Source of the DNA: Paraspadella gotoi
Taxonomy: Eukaryota > Chaetognatha
Assembly: GCA_051294375.1 (NCBI GenBank)
Contig: CM119263.1
Location: 22,718,833-22,782,832, forward strand
DNA length: 64,000 bases
Direction: 5' to 3'
Shown: positions 28,010 to 47,800 of the stretch, in pieces
Position numbering within the stretch: the stretch's first letter is position 1
Layout of the letters: each line of letters starts with the position of its first letter
Made by a program: the position numbers and the translations under genes
Notes under the pieces: generated by a model
Told to the model about the DNA's origin: nothing
The model's database searches: none
Seen by the model: only the letters and a program-made list of their open reading frames with translations

Positions 28010-29158
28010 TTTGGTTTTTTTTTTGGGGGGGGGGGAGATTCTCATCCACAATGACGGAATTACGGTTTCAGAAATTTTCAAATATGAAGTTAGCCTTTTA
28101 TGAGATCCGATAAAGAGTTAAAACGACGACAATAATTTAGAACTTGACTGGACCACGTCGTTTTAATCATATTATTTCCTATTAGTTCGGCTTTTATCAA
28201 ACATCCGATCGAAGTTCTAACTCAAAGGGCAACAAGAAAAAGCAATTTCATTCAATCAAAGCGTTGCGCCTCATTTACTTTCCAACGATCACGTGACTAC
28301 CGAGTATAAAACATGTACATGGTTGAAATAACTAAGTATAACACTATGTGGCGTAAACGTTGATTATGTAACATAATTTTTATGAGGATACGTAATAATA
28401 TGAAAATAAAATAAACCTAAATAGAACAAACATTTCCTGTGACTACCTCTGCTCAGTATTGGCTAAAATGACTCGGTATTATACAAAATATGACATATTA
28501 AATTTTTGGTCAAATGATTACATTTTCAAGTAATGCTAATGAAAACTGGAGTATATCATGATTCGTAACCATAACAATTCTCTGGTTCACTTATAGAAAT
28601 AATAGGCGCTAAAGATTACGAAGCTTCACTCATCAATTGGTTGAAAATCGAAATACTTGTATATTACGTAAAAGCTTTTAGACTATCGTTTTATTTCTTT
28701 GTATGTTTGTAGTAATCGAATTGAGGGTGAAATAAACATAAGGATAATTACGAGAATATACGTGATTAATTGGTTTTAAAAGGTTACAAATTTTTTTAAT
28801 TCTGAAATTTACAATTATTACTTCACTTTAAGCGGACTAACCTTGATCACTGCGAAACATGAGTTCTTATACAACTCGTCGATAAAAGTTTTTGAGTAGG
28901 CAACTGGCAACGGGAAACTAGAAATAAAAAATAAATTTTAAAGCATAAATAACACAAAGAATCACTGTTTGAAAACCTTTTTTTTATTCAATCAGCTGCT
29001 TCCATGCCAGGCAGCACTTGTTTAAGCAGATGACAACAGCAATCGGTTTGGGAAATAATCCGAAAAATGTCCAAGTATTATTGTTATTTAACTGAATATA
29101 ATAAAATTATCTGACATAAAAACAAGTCGGCTTAATGGCTCATTCGGGTGCCCTTTAC
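28010..29158. promoter_or_regulatory. Region upstream of the presumed AMPD 5' exon
   Basis: Contains a run of about 13 G (28024-28037) and otherwise AT-rich sequence. If 27754 is the AMPD start codon, the promoter is here or just upstream, but I see no TATA box or initiator that I would defend. Confidence 0.25.
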
Positions 29159-29963
29159 GGGTAACTTTACTATTTGACGTCCGCAACCAACCTTTGGTAC
29201 CACAGGTTGGTGGTTTGCTAATCTATTTAATTTTGTTTTCCCTCTAGCGTCAAGTCTCAGTTGGCGCAATAATAACATTTTTACCAGGGGTAGCCTAACT
29301 CAGTAAGGTTGTTAAGAAATTTGAATTAAGCACCTGTTCAAACAAAAATTTAAACATTTGGCTTATTTTAACATTCGCCGACCGGGATTTTGCGGTCGGT
29401 TATTTATTTTTTTGCTTCTTATTAACGACATATAGAAATCACGTTACGCAAAAAAAAAAAAAGACTGGTAAGGGTACCCTTACGAAGGATAGAAAAACTT
29501 TTTATTACAAATCCCTAACCACCCCTAATCCCTAACCAACCTTAACCCAATTGCTAACCGTTTCAGCGCAAAAACGAGTTGATTTGTGAAATATTTTCAC
29601 AGACTGAAATTTAAAGAGAGAGAAAAAGAATCTATGAAAATATTTATTTCACAAATCAATGTTTTTGCGCTGCTGAAAACTTAAATTGCATTGAAGCTGA
29701 AACATGTTTGTTTTCTATAAAACTCGTACGTAAACAAACAATTCATTTTCTACCTCAAACAAAAATAACAATTAAAATAAATTTAGAACAATTATTATTT
29801 ATTATAAAATTATAAAAATTTTTATTACTGAACAAAAAAAGTATATTGCGCAAACTAAGACTCGACGCTAGAGGGAAAACAAAATTAAATGGATTAACAA
29901 AGCACCGACCGTTGGTAGCTAAGGTTGGATGCGGTCGTCGAATCGTAATTAATAAAGTTACCC
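29159..29963. mobile_element. Foldback element with nested hairpin
   Basis: Outer arms 29159-29275 and 29850-29963 are imperfect inverted repeats of about 115 bases (left includes CCCTCTAGCGTC, right GACGCTAGAGGG). Inside, a second inverted repeat pairs 29563-29602 with 29632-29682 (CAGCGCAAAAAC against GTTTTTGCGCTG, and TTGATTTGTGAAAT against ATTTCACAAATCAA). No open reading frame of note. The nested stem structure is that of a foldback DNA transposon or MITE. Confidence 0.6.
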
Positions 29964-30589
29964 AAAAATTTAATTGAAAAAAAAAAAATCTTTAAGGTGT
30001 AACTGTAAAGAGGGTTAAGGATAAAAAAGTTATGAACAAAATCTTATATTCTCCGACTTACATTTTTAATTTTTAAAAATGGCAAACGCCGATGAAGACT
30101 CGGGGGGGGGGGAATTGTAAAAGATATTACCCGACTGCCTTAAACTTAAATTCCCTTAACCCTAAACCTATTATATTAAAACCCCCAATTACAGAAAACA
30201 AAAAATAAGATATCAAACTTCGTTCATTCTGATTTTATTATAAAATAGTCTTCAGAATTTAATGGTGTTAACGATCTTTTTTATTATACCATTTTTCTTA
30301 TTATAAATAAGTATTTTATAATAATATATATAAGTAAATAATATAGATTAAATAGTAAAACCATTATAAAATATAAAAAATAATGAAACAATTTTAAAAA
30401 TTTTCATTTATAAAATAATCTATAATTTTAAGAAGGTATAATCTATTTTTTTAAATTTGTTATTAAGTTGGTTAAAAATATTAAAAACTATTAATTTTTA
30501 GCTTAAAAATATAGTTTTTAGTATTTTTTTAACAATTTTAATATTATCTTAAAATTTTGATTTAATAAAAACTTATAAACATATGTAGT
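29964..30589. other. AT-rich intergenic DNA
   Basis: Very AT-rich with a G-run (30101-30110). Nothing else visible. Confidence 0.5.
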
Positions 30590-30890
30590 CGGGCATTGCC
30601 TAGGTTCACCCCGCCTAGAAGCATGACACTTTCAGTTGTGACCCGGTGGCTCATTGAGTAAAGCCATCAGGTCATGACCACTAGGTACCGGGTTCAATCC
30701 CAACCCGGTACCTACCCTGCGGGAAGCGTGAGGATGGCCGTAAGCCGCCTTGGGGGCATGGTAAACCCTCAAGCCTGGTTCCAAGCCCAGGGACCCGTTC
30801 CATGGCTGCTAGAGGGGGTTATAGAAGTTATGGACAGTCATCTTCAGCCCACGTAGCGCCTTATCCACACATACAGCTTTGTCTTTGAAT
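30590..30890 (+). repeat. tRNA-derived SINE with A and B boxes
   Basis: GTGGCTCATTGAGTA (about 30647, A-box-like) and GGGTTCAATCCC (about 30690, B-box) are spaced about 43 bases apart as in a tRNA gene, but the flanks cannot form a normal acceptor stem. A GC-rich body follows, with GAGGATGGCCGTAAGCC and CAAGCCCAGGGACC, to about 30890. The 60-codon frame here is not a gene. Confidence 0.6.
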
Positions 30891-31154
30891 AATTCATAAA
30901 ATTTTAAAGTAAACTGACTAAAATATTTTTATTAGTCCTTATTTTCATATTGTATAAGTTAAATTTTCATTCATAAAATTATATTAATTTAACTATTTTA
31001 TCTTATAATATTTACCCAATTTTATTAACATCTTCATACAGTTAAAACTCGAACAAATTAATTTGGCAAAAATGATTAAAATTTAAATTTCTAACATTTT
31101 TTTAAAAATTATATAATTTTTTAAATAAAAAAATCATACAAGTAATCTTTAAAT

Positions 31155-31440
31155 TTAAATCTTTTCAAAGTATATATGCGAAGTGACCGAAAGAGTGGGT
31201 CGCCATGGCCGTAGATAGCCCCCACACTTAGTGTGCCCAATGGCAATGGGTCTGGGAGATTTTTCCGTCAGTTGCTTTGCTTTCCGAAACTTTGGATCCA
31301 GCGATAGGTTTGCTACCGGTGGTTTAACCGGCCCGTTATTCTTTTGCAAGGATTGTTCCGACCAGAACTAGAACCCGGGACCATTGGGTTTGGATAAGAA
31401 GCATCGGCACAGTATGCCAGTGCTCTATTGAAAAAAAAAA
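31155..31440 (-). repeat. SINE-like repeat, reverse orientation
   Basis: On the minus strand it reads CCCAATGGTCCCGGGTTCTAG, the B-box-like phrase of the 24.6-26 kb family, and shares GGAGATTT...CCGTCAGTTG with 24790. GC-rich against AT-rich surroundings. Ends at a poly-A tract at 31430. Confidence 0.5.
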
Positions 31441-31993
31441 AACAATCGTAGCCAACTATAGTACGTTACTACATATGAAAATTCATAACTTTTTTAATTA
31501 AAAATTATCTGAAGAATGTTAAAAATATTATTTTAGTTGGCAATACCTATAACTTAATAAATTTAAAAATTAAAACTAAAGAAGCACAACAATGACTGAA
31601 AGAAACTTTATTATAGATTAATTATGACAATGTACAATAACACTGGAATGAAATTAAAGTTTAACATGAAAAAAAAAAAACAATGTCGCTGCTGTACCTG
31701 ACTTTCATCAGCACACAGATTAAAGAATCTTATCTTATAATTTTAACCATAAATTATTTTGTCCCACTTATCCCATTTTATTGTTTGACTCGAATAATTT
31801 GATTTTTTTCTGTTTCTTTTAAAATTAATTAAGTTTTGTTATTTTTATAATATTAATAAAAAATTTAAAATCTAATTTAGATTAAATTTGATAGTAAAAT
31901 AACACCGACAAACCGATTAAGTGAATAATGGACTCAAAACGGGATTAAAAATAATGAACATGGCATAAATATAAAGATGCAGTTTCAAGTGCG

Positions 31994-34625
31994 TCACGAG
32001 TGGCCTCCAGTTTGTTCTTGGTATACTTCAATTACATCGTCGTTTTCCATTTCAAGCGCCTGAAAGTACAATAATTCAAATAATTTGTTGTATAATGTAT
32101 ATACTAAGACATACTAAAAGTTTGAATCATGAAGTCTTTTACCAAAGATCATTGATATATAAACAGGTTTGAACAAACTATGTCGGATCTGCCTACGATA
32201 ATTTAGCGGGAATCAGCTAAACTATTGATAATCACGATAAGTCTTTGTGATCTCTACAGATCATAACCGATCATGATCGGCGATTATTTAACAAAACAAA
32301 TCATAACAGTCTTCTTAATAAATCTGTGAAAATATCTATAAATCAATTGATCAATAAGTAAAAGAAACTTTCAAACTTTTAAATCGCTTTCAACCGATTA
32401 GACTGAACTGTTACTGCAGCACAATTAATATTTGTTAATTTAAAAAAATATTGTAACAATAAATATAATATTTTAAATATTTTGTTCATTATTTTTACTT
32501 GCATAATTTTTTTCAACCTTTATACTTTTTCAACTTACATACTTTTTCGTTGTATCAGCAGATCCCAACTCTATAATTCACTTTGTCGGTCTGTCCCCTC
32601 AATCTTATTGGGCAATCAGTTATATCATGTCAGAACATCAAATCATGATAAATTATGCAAAAAAACTGCTGTCTGTCCGTCTGTCCATCCCCCCTTAGCA
32701 AAAAACTCCAATTACTTGTGATTGGTTGGATGGATTGAAAATAAATTTTGTGTATGGGTAGGGAAGTGTGTGATTGAGCAGGATATGAAGTTTCGATGGA
32801 ATCATTTGAGTGGAAATGAGTTTAAATGAAAAAACAAAAAACAGATTTGAATTTCTTATAACAAGTAGAAAGAGGTTTTTTACGATTGACTTGAAATTTT
32901 GTACTTGGGTAGAAAAGTGTGTGATTAAACTGGAAATCAAGTTTCAATGGAATCGTTTGAGTGGAAATGAGTTTAAATAGAAAAAACAAAGAACCTATTT
33001 CACTAATTGATTATGCTTCTTTTTTTTTATTTTAAATGTAAATGCAAGATGTATTAATTAATCAAATAATTAATCAGTTAATTAATCAATTAATCATTTA
33101 ATTAATCAATAATTAATCAGTCAATTAATCAATCAAAACAAACATTTCTGATCAAATTAATTAATTAATTACCGATAATGATCGTGGGCAGATCCGACAT
33201 TGTTTGCTCAAACTTGTTTTAAAAAGAAGAATTTGAAACTACTTTCAAAATTTATAAAAAACGATTTTGAAATTTTGATCTTTTCTATGTAATATAGGCT
33301 TCAGCGACAAATAAAAATAAGTTTGTTTTATTTCAAAATGTTTACAGTACAAGCCTGTTCATAATCCACTATTCAAATTTTGATTCTGTTTTTGCAACGC
33401 TTTAATGTATAAAAATTATTTTAATTAATTTCAATATCAATTTTAGGACTTACTTTAGGCGTTTCATCGTCGTTGATTCGTTTACCATCGAACAAAAATC
33501 TCAGGGAATTTACCGGCACGCCTTGCCTTTCCGAATATGATTTCTTTAGCTTTCCCATTTGGGTTGAAAATTTTACTTTGAAGTGAATCTCACTGTTGTC
33601 CTGGAAAAAAAATAAAAAAATAAAAACAAACAAAAAATTACAATCCAGAAAAATTTAATTTTTATAGAAGTTTTAATGAAAGAGTTTTATTGAAAGAGTT
33701 TTTTACTAAATTATCCAAGAAAATAAAAACTACAAATATTTTAGAATATTTTGATCAATAATCAAAATAAATAAAAATCCGGTTAGTTATATAAAAATTT
33801 TCATGTAGTAGTAGACAAAGTAAACGAATTAAACAATGTATAATATTGCAGAACATAAATTCATTATCCTTTACCCAAAATAATTATAAAAAATAAATAT
33901 ATGTTAAAAAAGTAAAAATTCATCAGAGCAAATGAGTGTGGTTTGGATTAAGATCAATAATTACTTTTTAACAAACTAAAAAAATATTTAACAATAATCC
34001 TTATAATTTTTCTTTATAAAAAATATAATAAAAAATATTAGTTAAAAATATAATAATTATTTCCTAGAACATTAAAATTTAAATGAAGAAATTAACCCGT
34101 ACAGTGAAAATTCTGCCAAATTGTGCCCATACTGAGAAAAATCTGCTAAGAAGGTTCCGAACAGAGAAAAATCTGCTAAGCAGGACCCGAACTGAAAAAT
34201 TCTGCTAAGAAGGTTACCCGCACTGTAAAAAATCTGCTAGGAAGTATACCCGAACTGTAAAAATTCTGCTATAATTTAGCCCGCACAGTGAATTCGCTGC
34301 TAAGAAGGCGACCCGCACAGTAAAAAGCTGCTAAGAAGGGTACCCGCACTGTAAAAGCTCTGCTAAAAATTAAAATATTTATAGAAGGAATGGATACTTT
34401 ATAGTGTTTTTACCAGTTTCATTTTATTAGCATACAAATACATATATTTTAAAACTTACTTGTCCGACAACTTTTAATCTGATGTACTCCGAACTGCTGG
34501 AATCTTTAGTGTTTGTTTCCTGAACAAAAGAGCATCAGTTAATTAAAATTATAAATTATAATATAAATTATAATTATAAACATAAATATAAAAATTTTAG
34601 AACAACTCACTTGGGATTCAGACAT
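31994..34625 (-). CDS. SUMO: SUMO (small ubiquitin-like modifier), 95 residues, 4 exons
   Basis: Ubiquitin-fold protein conjugated to lysines of nuclear proteins by E1 (SAE1/UBA2) and E2 (UBC9). Minus-strand exons: 34625-34611 (MSESQ), 34519-34460, 33600-33454, 32059-31994. All junctions are GT-AG and in phase 0, and the lengths add exactly to 95 codons plus stop. The core is diagnostic: [10 protein letters not shown], then [34 protein letters not shown] and [13 protein letters not shown]. The Gly-Gly used for conjugation is residues 92-93, followed by only His-Ser, so SENP-type processing would remove two residues. Introns 2 and 3 carry tandem repeats and a MITE-like element. The next gene upstream on the same strand is the Smad gene. 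Confidence 0.97.
32161..33220. mobile_element. 1-kb inverted-repeat element in the SUMO last intron
   Basis: Left end AAACAGGTTTGAACAAACTA followed by TGTCGGATCTGCC, and right end the inverse (GGGCAGATCCGACATTGTTT, then GCTCAAACTTGTTTT), arms of about 48 bases. The interior holds sequence shared with 40330-40815 and 42070-42500, marked by TCCGTCTGTCC, CCCCCTTAGCA and GTGTGTGATTGAG, and two internal near-repeats beginning GTGTGATT. Non-coding. Confidence 0.6.
34096..34370. repeat. 35-base tandem repeat in a SUMO intron
   Basis: About eight imperfect units of the form CCCGNACTGTAAAAATCTGC followed by TAAGAAGGNTA. The units differ by small substitutions and length changes. Confidence 0.8.
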
Positions 34626-34869
34626 GTTGCAGCGAATATTTGGATGTTTTATCAGATTTCTCTGCGGAAAAAAAAATTATCAAAATGTAAGCGAGAATTA
34701 AAATCAATTCAGTTTTATTTTATCAATTTATTATTTGGTAAATTCAAGAGAAACAAAAATCGTTGAGATAAATTATTTTTAGTTTTGAAACAAAGACGAC
34801 TTTTATTATTTAAAAATCAAATTAACAAAATAGACAAAACTTGAAAATACAGAACTGTTAGAATGAGAA

Positions 34870-34960
34870 CTAAAGTGCGTCGACGTCACGCGGGCCTGTC
34901 CGACCGTCTTTCTGCGCGCAACCAATCAGATGCGTTGTTACGGAATTCCGTCCTATAATA
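34870..34960 (-). promoter_or_regulatory. Probable SUMO promoter
   Basis: A short GC-rich patch 245-335 bases upstream of the SUMO ATG. On the minus strand it has ATTGG (an inverted CCAAT box, 34922-34926) and GTGACGTCGACG (34880-34891), which resembles a cyclic-AMP response element. It stands out in AT-rich surroundings. Confidence 0.4.
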
Positions 34961-36234
34961 TGAATGAAAATAAGTTTTGTCTCACTCACACCTGCCTTCT
35001 AATAATTTTTAATTAGCAAAACCCTGCAAGCTTGAGAAATAGCTAGATTTTATAAAATATAAATAATTGAATAGGTTTCAGTTTAACAGCTAAACCTTAA
35101 CAGGTAAAATTTATAGTTTACATTTATTGCAATGCTTTCAAATTCTAAAGCTCAATTAAAGCCTATGTTATTCGTGGTTGTATGGTTCACTCAAATATTT
35201 AGGCTTTATTTTGGTTTTAAATTTTTGATATTTTTACTTTTGGTAAGTGCCAAAAGATGCTACAAAGACATTTAGATATACCAAGAAGACTAATGTTACA
35301 ACTCAAATTAAAATAATAAAACTAGTAAGCTAACATCCAGAAAGTAAGATGTAGTCATCTAATATGACGGAGTGATTAACAGTACATGTATTTATATATT
35401 GTTTGGCATGAAAAGCCGCTTATTTCCGCATGCTTTTGTCTATTGTCAAATGACTATTGTGTAATTCATCTGAAAACTAGAAAATGAGAAATTAAAAGAC
35501 ACATTGCGAGAAAATATAAGAATTATATATGGACAAAATAAATTCTACAATCTAAACTAGCTCCTGAATTTAAATATTGTCTACTTATATTAATAAATAT
35601 ATGAAAAGACAAAATTATTTTATCATATGTATTTCAAATGTTTGAACATTATTATGCGAAGTAAAAATCACAAATTATTAAAATTTGATTATCTAGACAG
35701 TTTTAGCTCGTATCACCTAATGACAATCCTTAAATTAAGTAATACTTGACTTGAATCTTTTTGGTTCCAGTTATTATTACTAACTTAATTTTTTTGAAAA
35801 TTTCATACTGCCAAAACCCTGTAGCGCCACAATTTAAATTAAAATTTAGAAAAAGTTACTATGCTTGTTCGGCGTTAATTTAATATAAAAATTAAAACGA
35901 TTAAAACAGTTAAATGTTACAGCCACGATTGTAAGAAAAGACTAGTCATTACTTTTTATAATGAAAAATTTGGTCTTTTGTTTTGTTCTTTTGTTTTTAT
36001 TGTCAACGGCGAATCTCTGAGGGTTCAGGTGGCAAACATACAGTAAATTAGCAGGAGATTTACACTTGATATTTTTATAAACAATTTGGAAAGAATTTTA
36101 ATATTAATGCAGTAACTTCCGATAACTTTAAGCCAAATGTAAAGTAAAGGAATATGTACAGATTACAATTTAAAAAGAGAGGAATAGACAAGATTACAGC
36201 AATTGGATTTACCTATACAGCGCAGCATGAATTT
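34961..36234. other. SUMO-Smad intergenic DNA
   Basis: AT-rich, 1.3 kb between the SUMO promoter patch and the Smad stop codon. I see no exon or structured repeat. Confidence 0.5.
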
Positions 36235-43804
<7,570 letters not shown>

Positions 43805-44822
43805 TTTTTAACCATTACAACCTGAATTTTAACGCGTTTCGAATTTGGGTTAAACATTTAGGCCACCAACTTAACCCAAGAATGTCCCACCGAGACAACA
43901 CCTGTACTGTTCGACGATCGTTGGAGAGAGACCTAAAGACCAGAGCCGACGATGAAGGGCTCCCCTTGCCAGATCTGGACCGATATTTATCATGGGCTCC
44001 GTAGACGACTCGAATGCGGCATTTTATCTCGATACAAAGACCAGGAGGAAGGTTCGACGGTGGCGCCCTTTGCGGTGCATTCCAGAAAATAAAAACAAAT
44101 GCGCACCCGCCCACTCTCCACTCTCGCTCAAGAAACATCGCCAACAAAGGAACTGGAAGTATCCGCCGCGATGAACTCGGGGACTTTCACGAAGAATTCG
44201 CTCAAAATTAATTTGGTGAAAGAATTATCTAACTTTGTCATTTTCTTCACAGTTCACACTAATCTTGCTGCAAGACATCCAATTGAAATCAAGAAGTTAA
44301 TAATAAATAGTAAGGAAATGCACATCTAATAAATGTAAACATACTATGACTATACGCCAAAATAATAGACCTACTCGTCTCCCGCGAAGTAAATATTTTG
44401 CTTACATTCGAAATATTAAGACCCAGTCCAGGAAGAGTTCTCTTCATTAAAACATTTTCAAAGACAGTAGGTCAAACGTATTTTGAAATGTATTTGGCAA
44501 ACATTTTGAAAATAACTTTCGATGATCATTTATTTTAATATTGAAAAAAATTACATATATCTGAAGTAATGATTTTTAGTTATTACCGCAAACAATACCT
44601 TGTAAACTAGCCACAATAACATACTTAATATATGATGCAGGAATTCTTAATAATAAAAATAATCGAAATTATTTCGAATTAAATCAAAATACGGTTTTTT
44701 TCGGGAAATAAATTGGTCTACTAAATAAACCCAGGAATTCTCTTTGAGATCAATTAATATAGAAGACTAGATTTTTCACGAGAGAAAATAAACCAAGAAC
44801 TAACTACGTTTCTTCCGATGAA
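43805..44822. other. Interval between Smad start and RPS6KC1-like stop
   Basis: About 1 kb, probably holding the Smad promoter and 5' UTR near 43805-44200, which is GC-richer. The plus-strand frames of 60-76 codons here show no conserved feature. Confidence 0.45.
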
Positions 44823-47800
44823 TCAGAGCGACACCGGCCAATTAATCCCATCGAAAAAAGGATGAGACTTGATATCGGCGAAGCCTCCCTGACCCGAGCC
44901 GAGTCTTTCTCGAGGATGAAACTTGAGAAGATCTCGCAAAATGGAAGCGCCCTCCTCGGAGACGTGATCGGGGAAAATCAGTTGAGTATGGGAAGAAAAT
45001 CCTTGAGGGCAAAACTTGCGAAGCGGCTCGCCGACCAACATTTCGTACAAGATGACGCCCACGCTCCACCAGTCGCACGAAAATTCCACTTTGTCGCTGG
45101 CATCCATCACTTCCGGGGCCACGAAAAGGTCTTCCTTGGCCTCTTCGTCGATGTAGTCGTCCTGGTCGGGCAATCTTGAAAAGTAGGTCAAAAGAATGTG
45201 TCCCTTTTCGTCCAACAAGAGATTGCGAGGATTGAGGTCCTTGAGTTTTATCTGATGCTGATGGAGCTCGTCCACGGCAAGTACGATTTCCGCTCCCCAA
45301 TTTCTAACGCAAGCTTCCGGGATATGAGATTTGAATTCGGACATGGCATCGTCCAGTTCCTTGAAGACCTGCTCGAAATCCGACTTGGAGGCGTTTTCAT
45401 CCGGCGAGGTGATTTCAACTTGCATGGTGTCTCCCGTCATCTGAATTTTGATGCTGTGATTACTCGTCGAATTTACCATCACGGAAGGATCTCCTTCAAA
45501 ATATTCAGGGACCAAAGATTCACTTCTTGGCAACGTCGTTTGGGGCATGGGGTAAGGAAGCGGTCTAATATCTCCTTGGAATCCTTTCACGCACATCTCG
45601 CAGCCACACTGAGCGGCTCTCAATTGAACGTTTCTGTAATGCTCCATTTCGTACTGCGTCCGCTCCATCGACTGAGAACTGCACGAATGACAATTACACG
45701 GGGTTCTGTTCAATACTCCATAACTTCCCGGTCCCTGATAAGTGTGGGACGTACTGGAGGTACAAATGATTTCCGTACTTTCCAGGGAGCTGGGCGAGTA
45801 ATAACCCCGGGGTACCATGCTTTGGTCGAAATCTTGTATGGTCGGCGTGTACGGAATTGGAGCGTCTTGAGGAGAGGAGGCGGGCGGGGATACTTCAGGT
45901 GGATAAAATGCTTGGTTGGCAAAGTCTGAGGGCTTTCTGAGGCAAGATCCCGACGGACACCGAGTGGTATTCTGATCTTCCGCAATCTGACCTTTCCCCG
46001 CGAGGTCCGAGGAGTATGGATCGGAATTGAAGGGATATGGGTCGGACGCGTTGAAGATTTCATCTATGAAGCAATTGGTTCGATGGTTGCTCGCGCCCTC
46101 GGGAGGAAGTCGCCCGAATTCCTCGCCGCTCACGTCGAGGCCGTTTTTAGCTCCACCGGCGGAAACGGCGTCGCTCGCGTCGGCGAATTCAAAGAAGCCC
46201 TCTTCCGTCTCCTTAGAGAGAAAAGAACGTTGGAGCCTCGAATCCCCACCGCCAGCTACGATCAATTCCGACGGCGGCGGCGGTGGCGGTGGGTGAAAGT
46301 GATGTTGAGGAGGGACGGAGTGTAGCTGATACTGCTGCAGCGACACGCCTTCGTCGTCGAACCTTGAATTGGTGTCTGGTTGAGCGGGGCGCTCTCGATA
46401 AATCTCGTCTCGCGAGTCCAGTTCCAAGGAGAGTTTCGATTCCTCCCTATCGAAGTTAACCTCTTCGAAGGAATCGATTTTTCGAATCGGATCCCTCTGC
46501 GCCGCGAAATCGAATGATCCGTTCGCGTGATTTTCGTGAGAATCCATTGATTTCGACTTTTGGAGATCGAAAGCTCCTGCGGCCGAGAGAACGTCCAGCG
46601 ATGACTCGGTGATGGTCTTCGATCCCCCCAGCAGATTCTGGCCGCTGTAGGCGTTGGCTCGCACCTCGTCGCCATCTTTGAGCGAAATCGGCGTCGAAAG
46701 TTTAGAATCGTCCAGCCCCAGCTCCTTCGCAGGGCCGGACGACGGGAAGAACGGCGCCAAAAAGGCATATAGGCGTCCTCCTACAGCGTACTCAAGAAGC
46801 AAACAGTAGGCGTGGCGCAATTCGTAATAGCGAATCATTTGAACCATGAAACCAACATTTCTCGGCAAGCGGCCGAATCCGAGTGACAAAGTCGAGTTGC
46901 TCTTCCTCACCATTTTCAAAACGTAGGTCTCGCCAGGGTTCAACGACTCCAATCGGTTTCGTTCCTCAATCTCCGGACGAACGAGGACTACGTTGGCGTC
47001 GAGAACTCCGACGACTTGAAACTGATTGAGTTCGTCGACGTCTCCCCTCCGATCGTCTTCCAATTCGACTTCTTTAGCTTTTGACTTTTTCGCCTGCGAT
47101 CTGGCGTCGCGGGATTCTTGCGATGCCATGGTCGTTTTGGCCCATCTATCGGGTTCCTGCTCCTCGTCGCAGAGAAACAGCCGGTAGATATCCTCGGCAC
47201 GGGTCAAGTACTGCGCCGTTTTTCGTCGAACGGCGTCGCGGCGGGCGAAGTTTGTGTCGCTCTGAACACCGGAGAGAAGGATGCCGACGGCGGCGCGGTA
47301 ACAATCGAAGGCGGACTGGAATTCTTCGACAGCCTCGAAATCCTGCGCCTTGGTTATTTGGTTAGCCGCCTCGACGATATAGTTTGCGCCCTCGGGGCCG
47401 CCCACTCGGACGTCCCAATTAAAGAGAGCCTCGTCCTTTTTCGGCGCTTCTCTTCGAGGTCGTTGGGGTGCGGGCTTCTTTACCGGGTCCTGGGTAATAT
47501 AAGCGGCGCCGATCTGATCACGCCACGGATGCAGCGATAAGGACGAAAAGGATTCGAGGGTCTTCGTGGTTGGATTTTCGAGGGAATCGAGACCGTCGCT
47601 GGTCAAAGAATCGGCCTCGCTGGTAGCTCCTTGGTCCTCCTGAGAACAAAAATCCTCTGTGGACCCCAGAGGATGCTCCCAAGTTCCCCCAAGAACCTCG
47701 CGGTGAGAAGACGAATACACGTTAGTATCGCCGAGTTGAGGTAGCGAGAGGGAAGAGAATGAAGCGGCTATTTGGTCGTTACCCACCACCCCGGCGGCGA

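Noticed and set aside
30646-30716. tRNA gene
   Set aside because: A and B boxes are present but no acceptor-stem pairing or plausible anticodon arm; better explained as a SINE head.
43992-44329. Plus-strand frames of 60-76 codons between Smad and RPS6KC1
   Set aside because: Overlap the probable Smad 5' UTR, with mutually overlapping frames and no recognisable feature.
45198-45929. 243-codon plus-strand frame opposite the RPS6KC1-like exon
   Set aside because: Shadow of a GC-rich coding exon; composition follows the real gene's codons.
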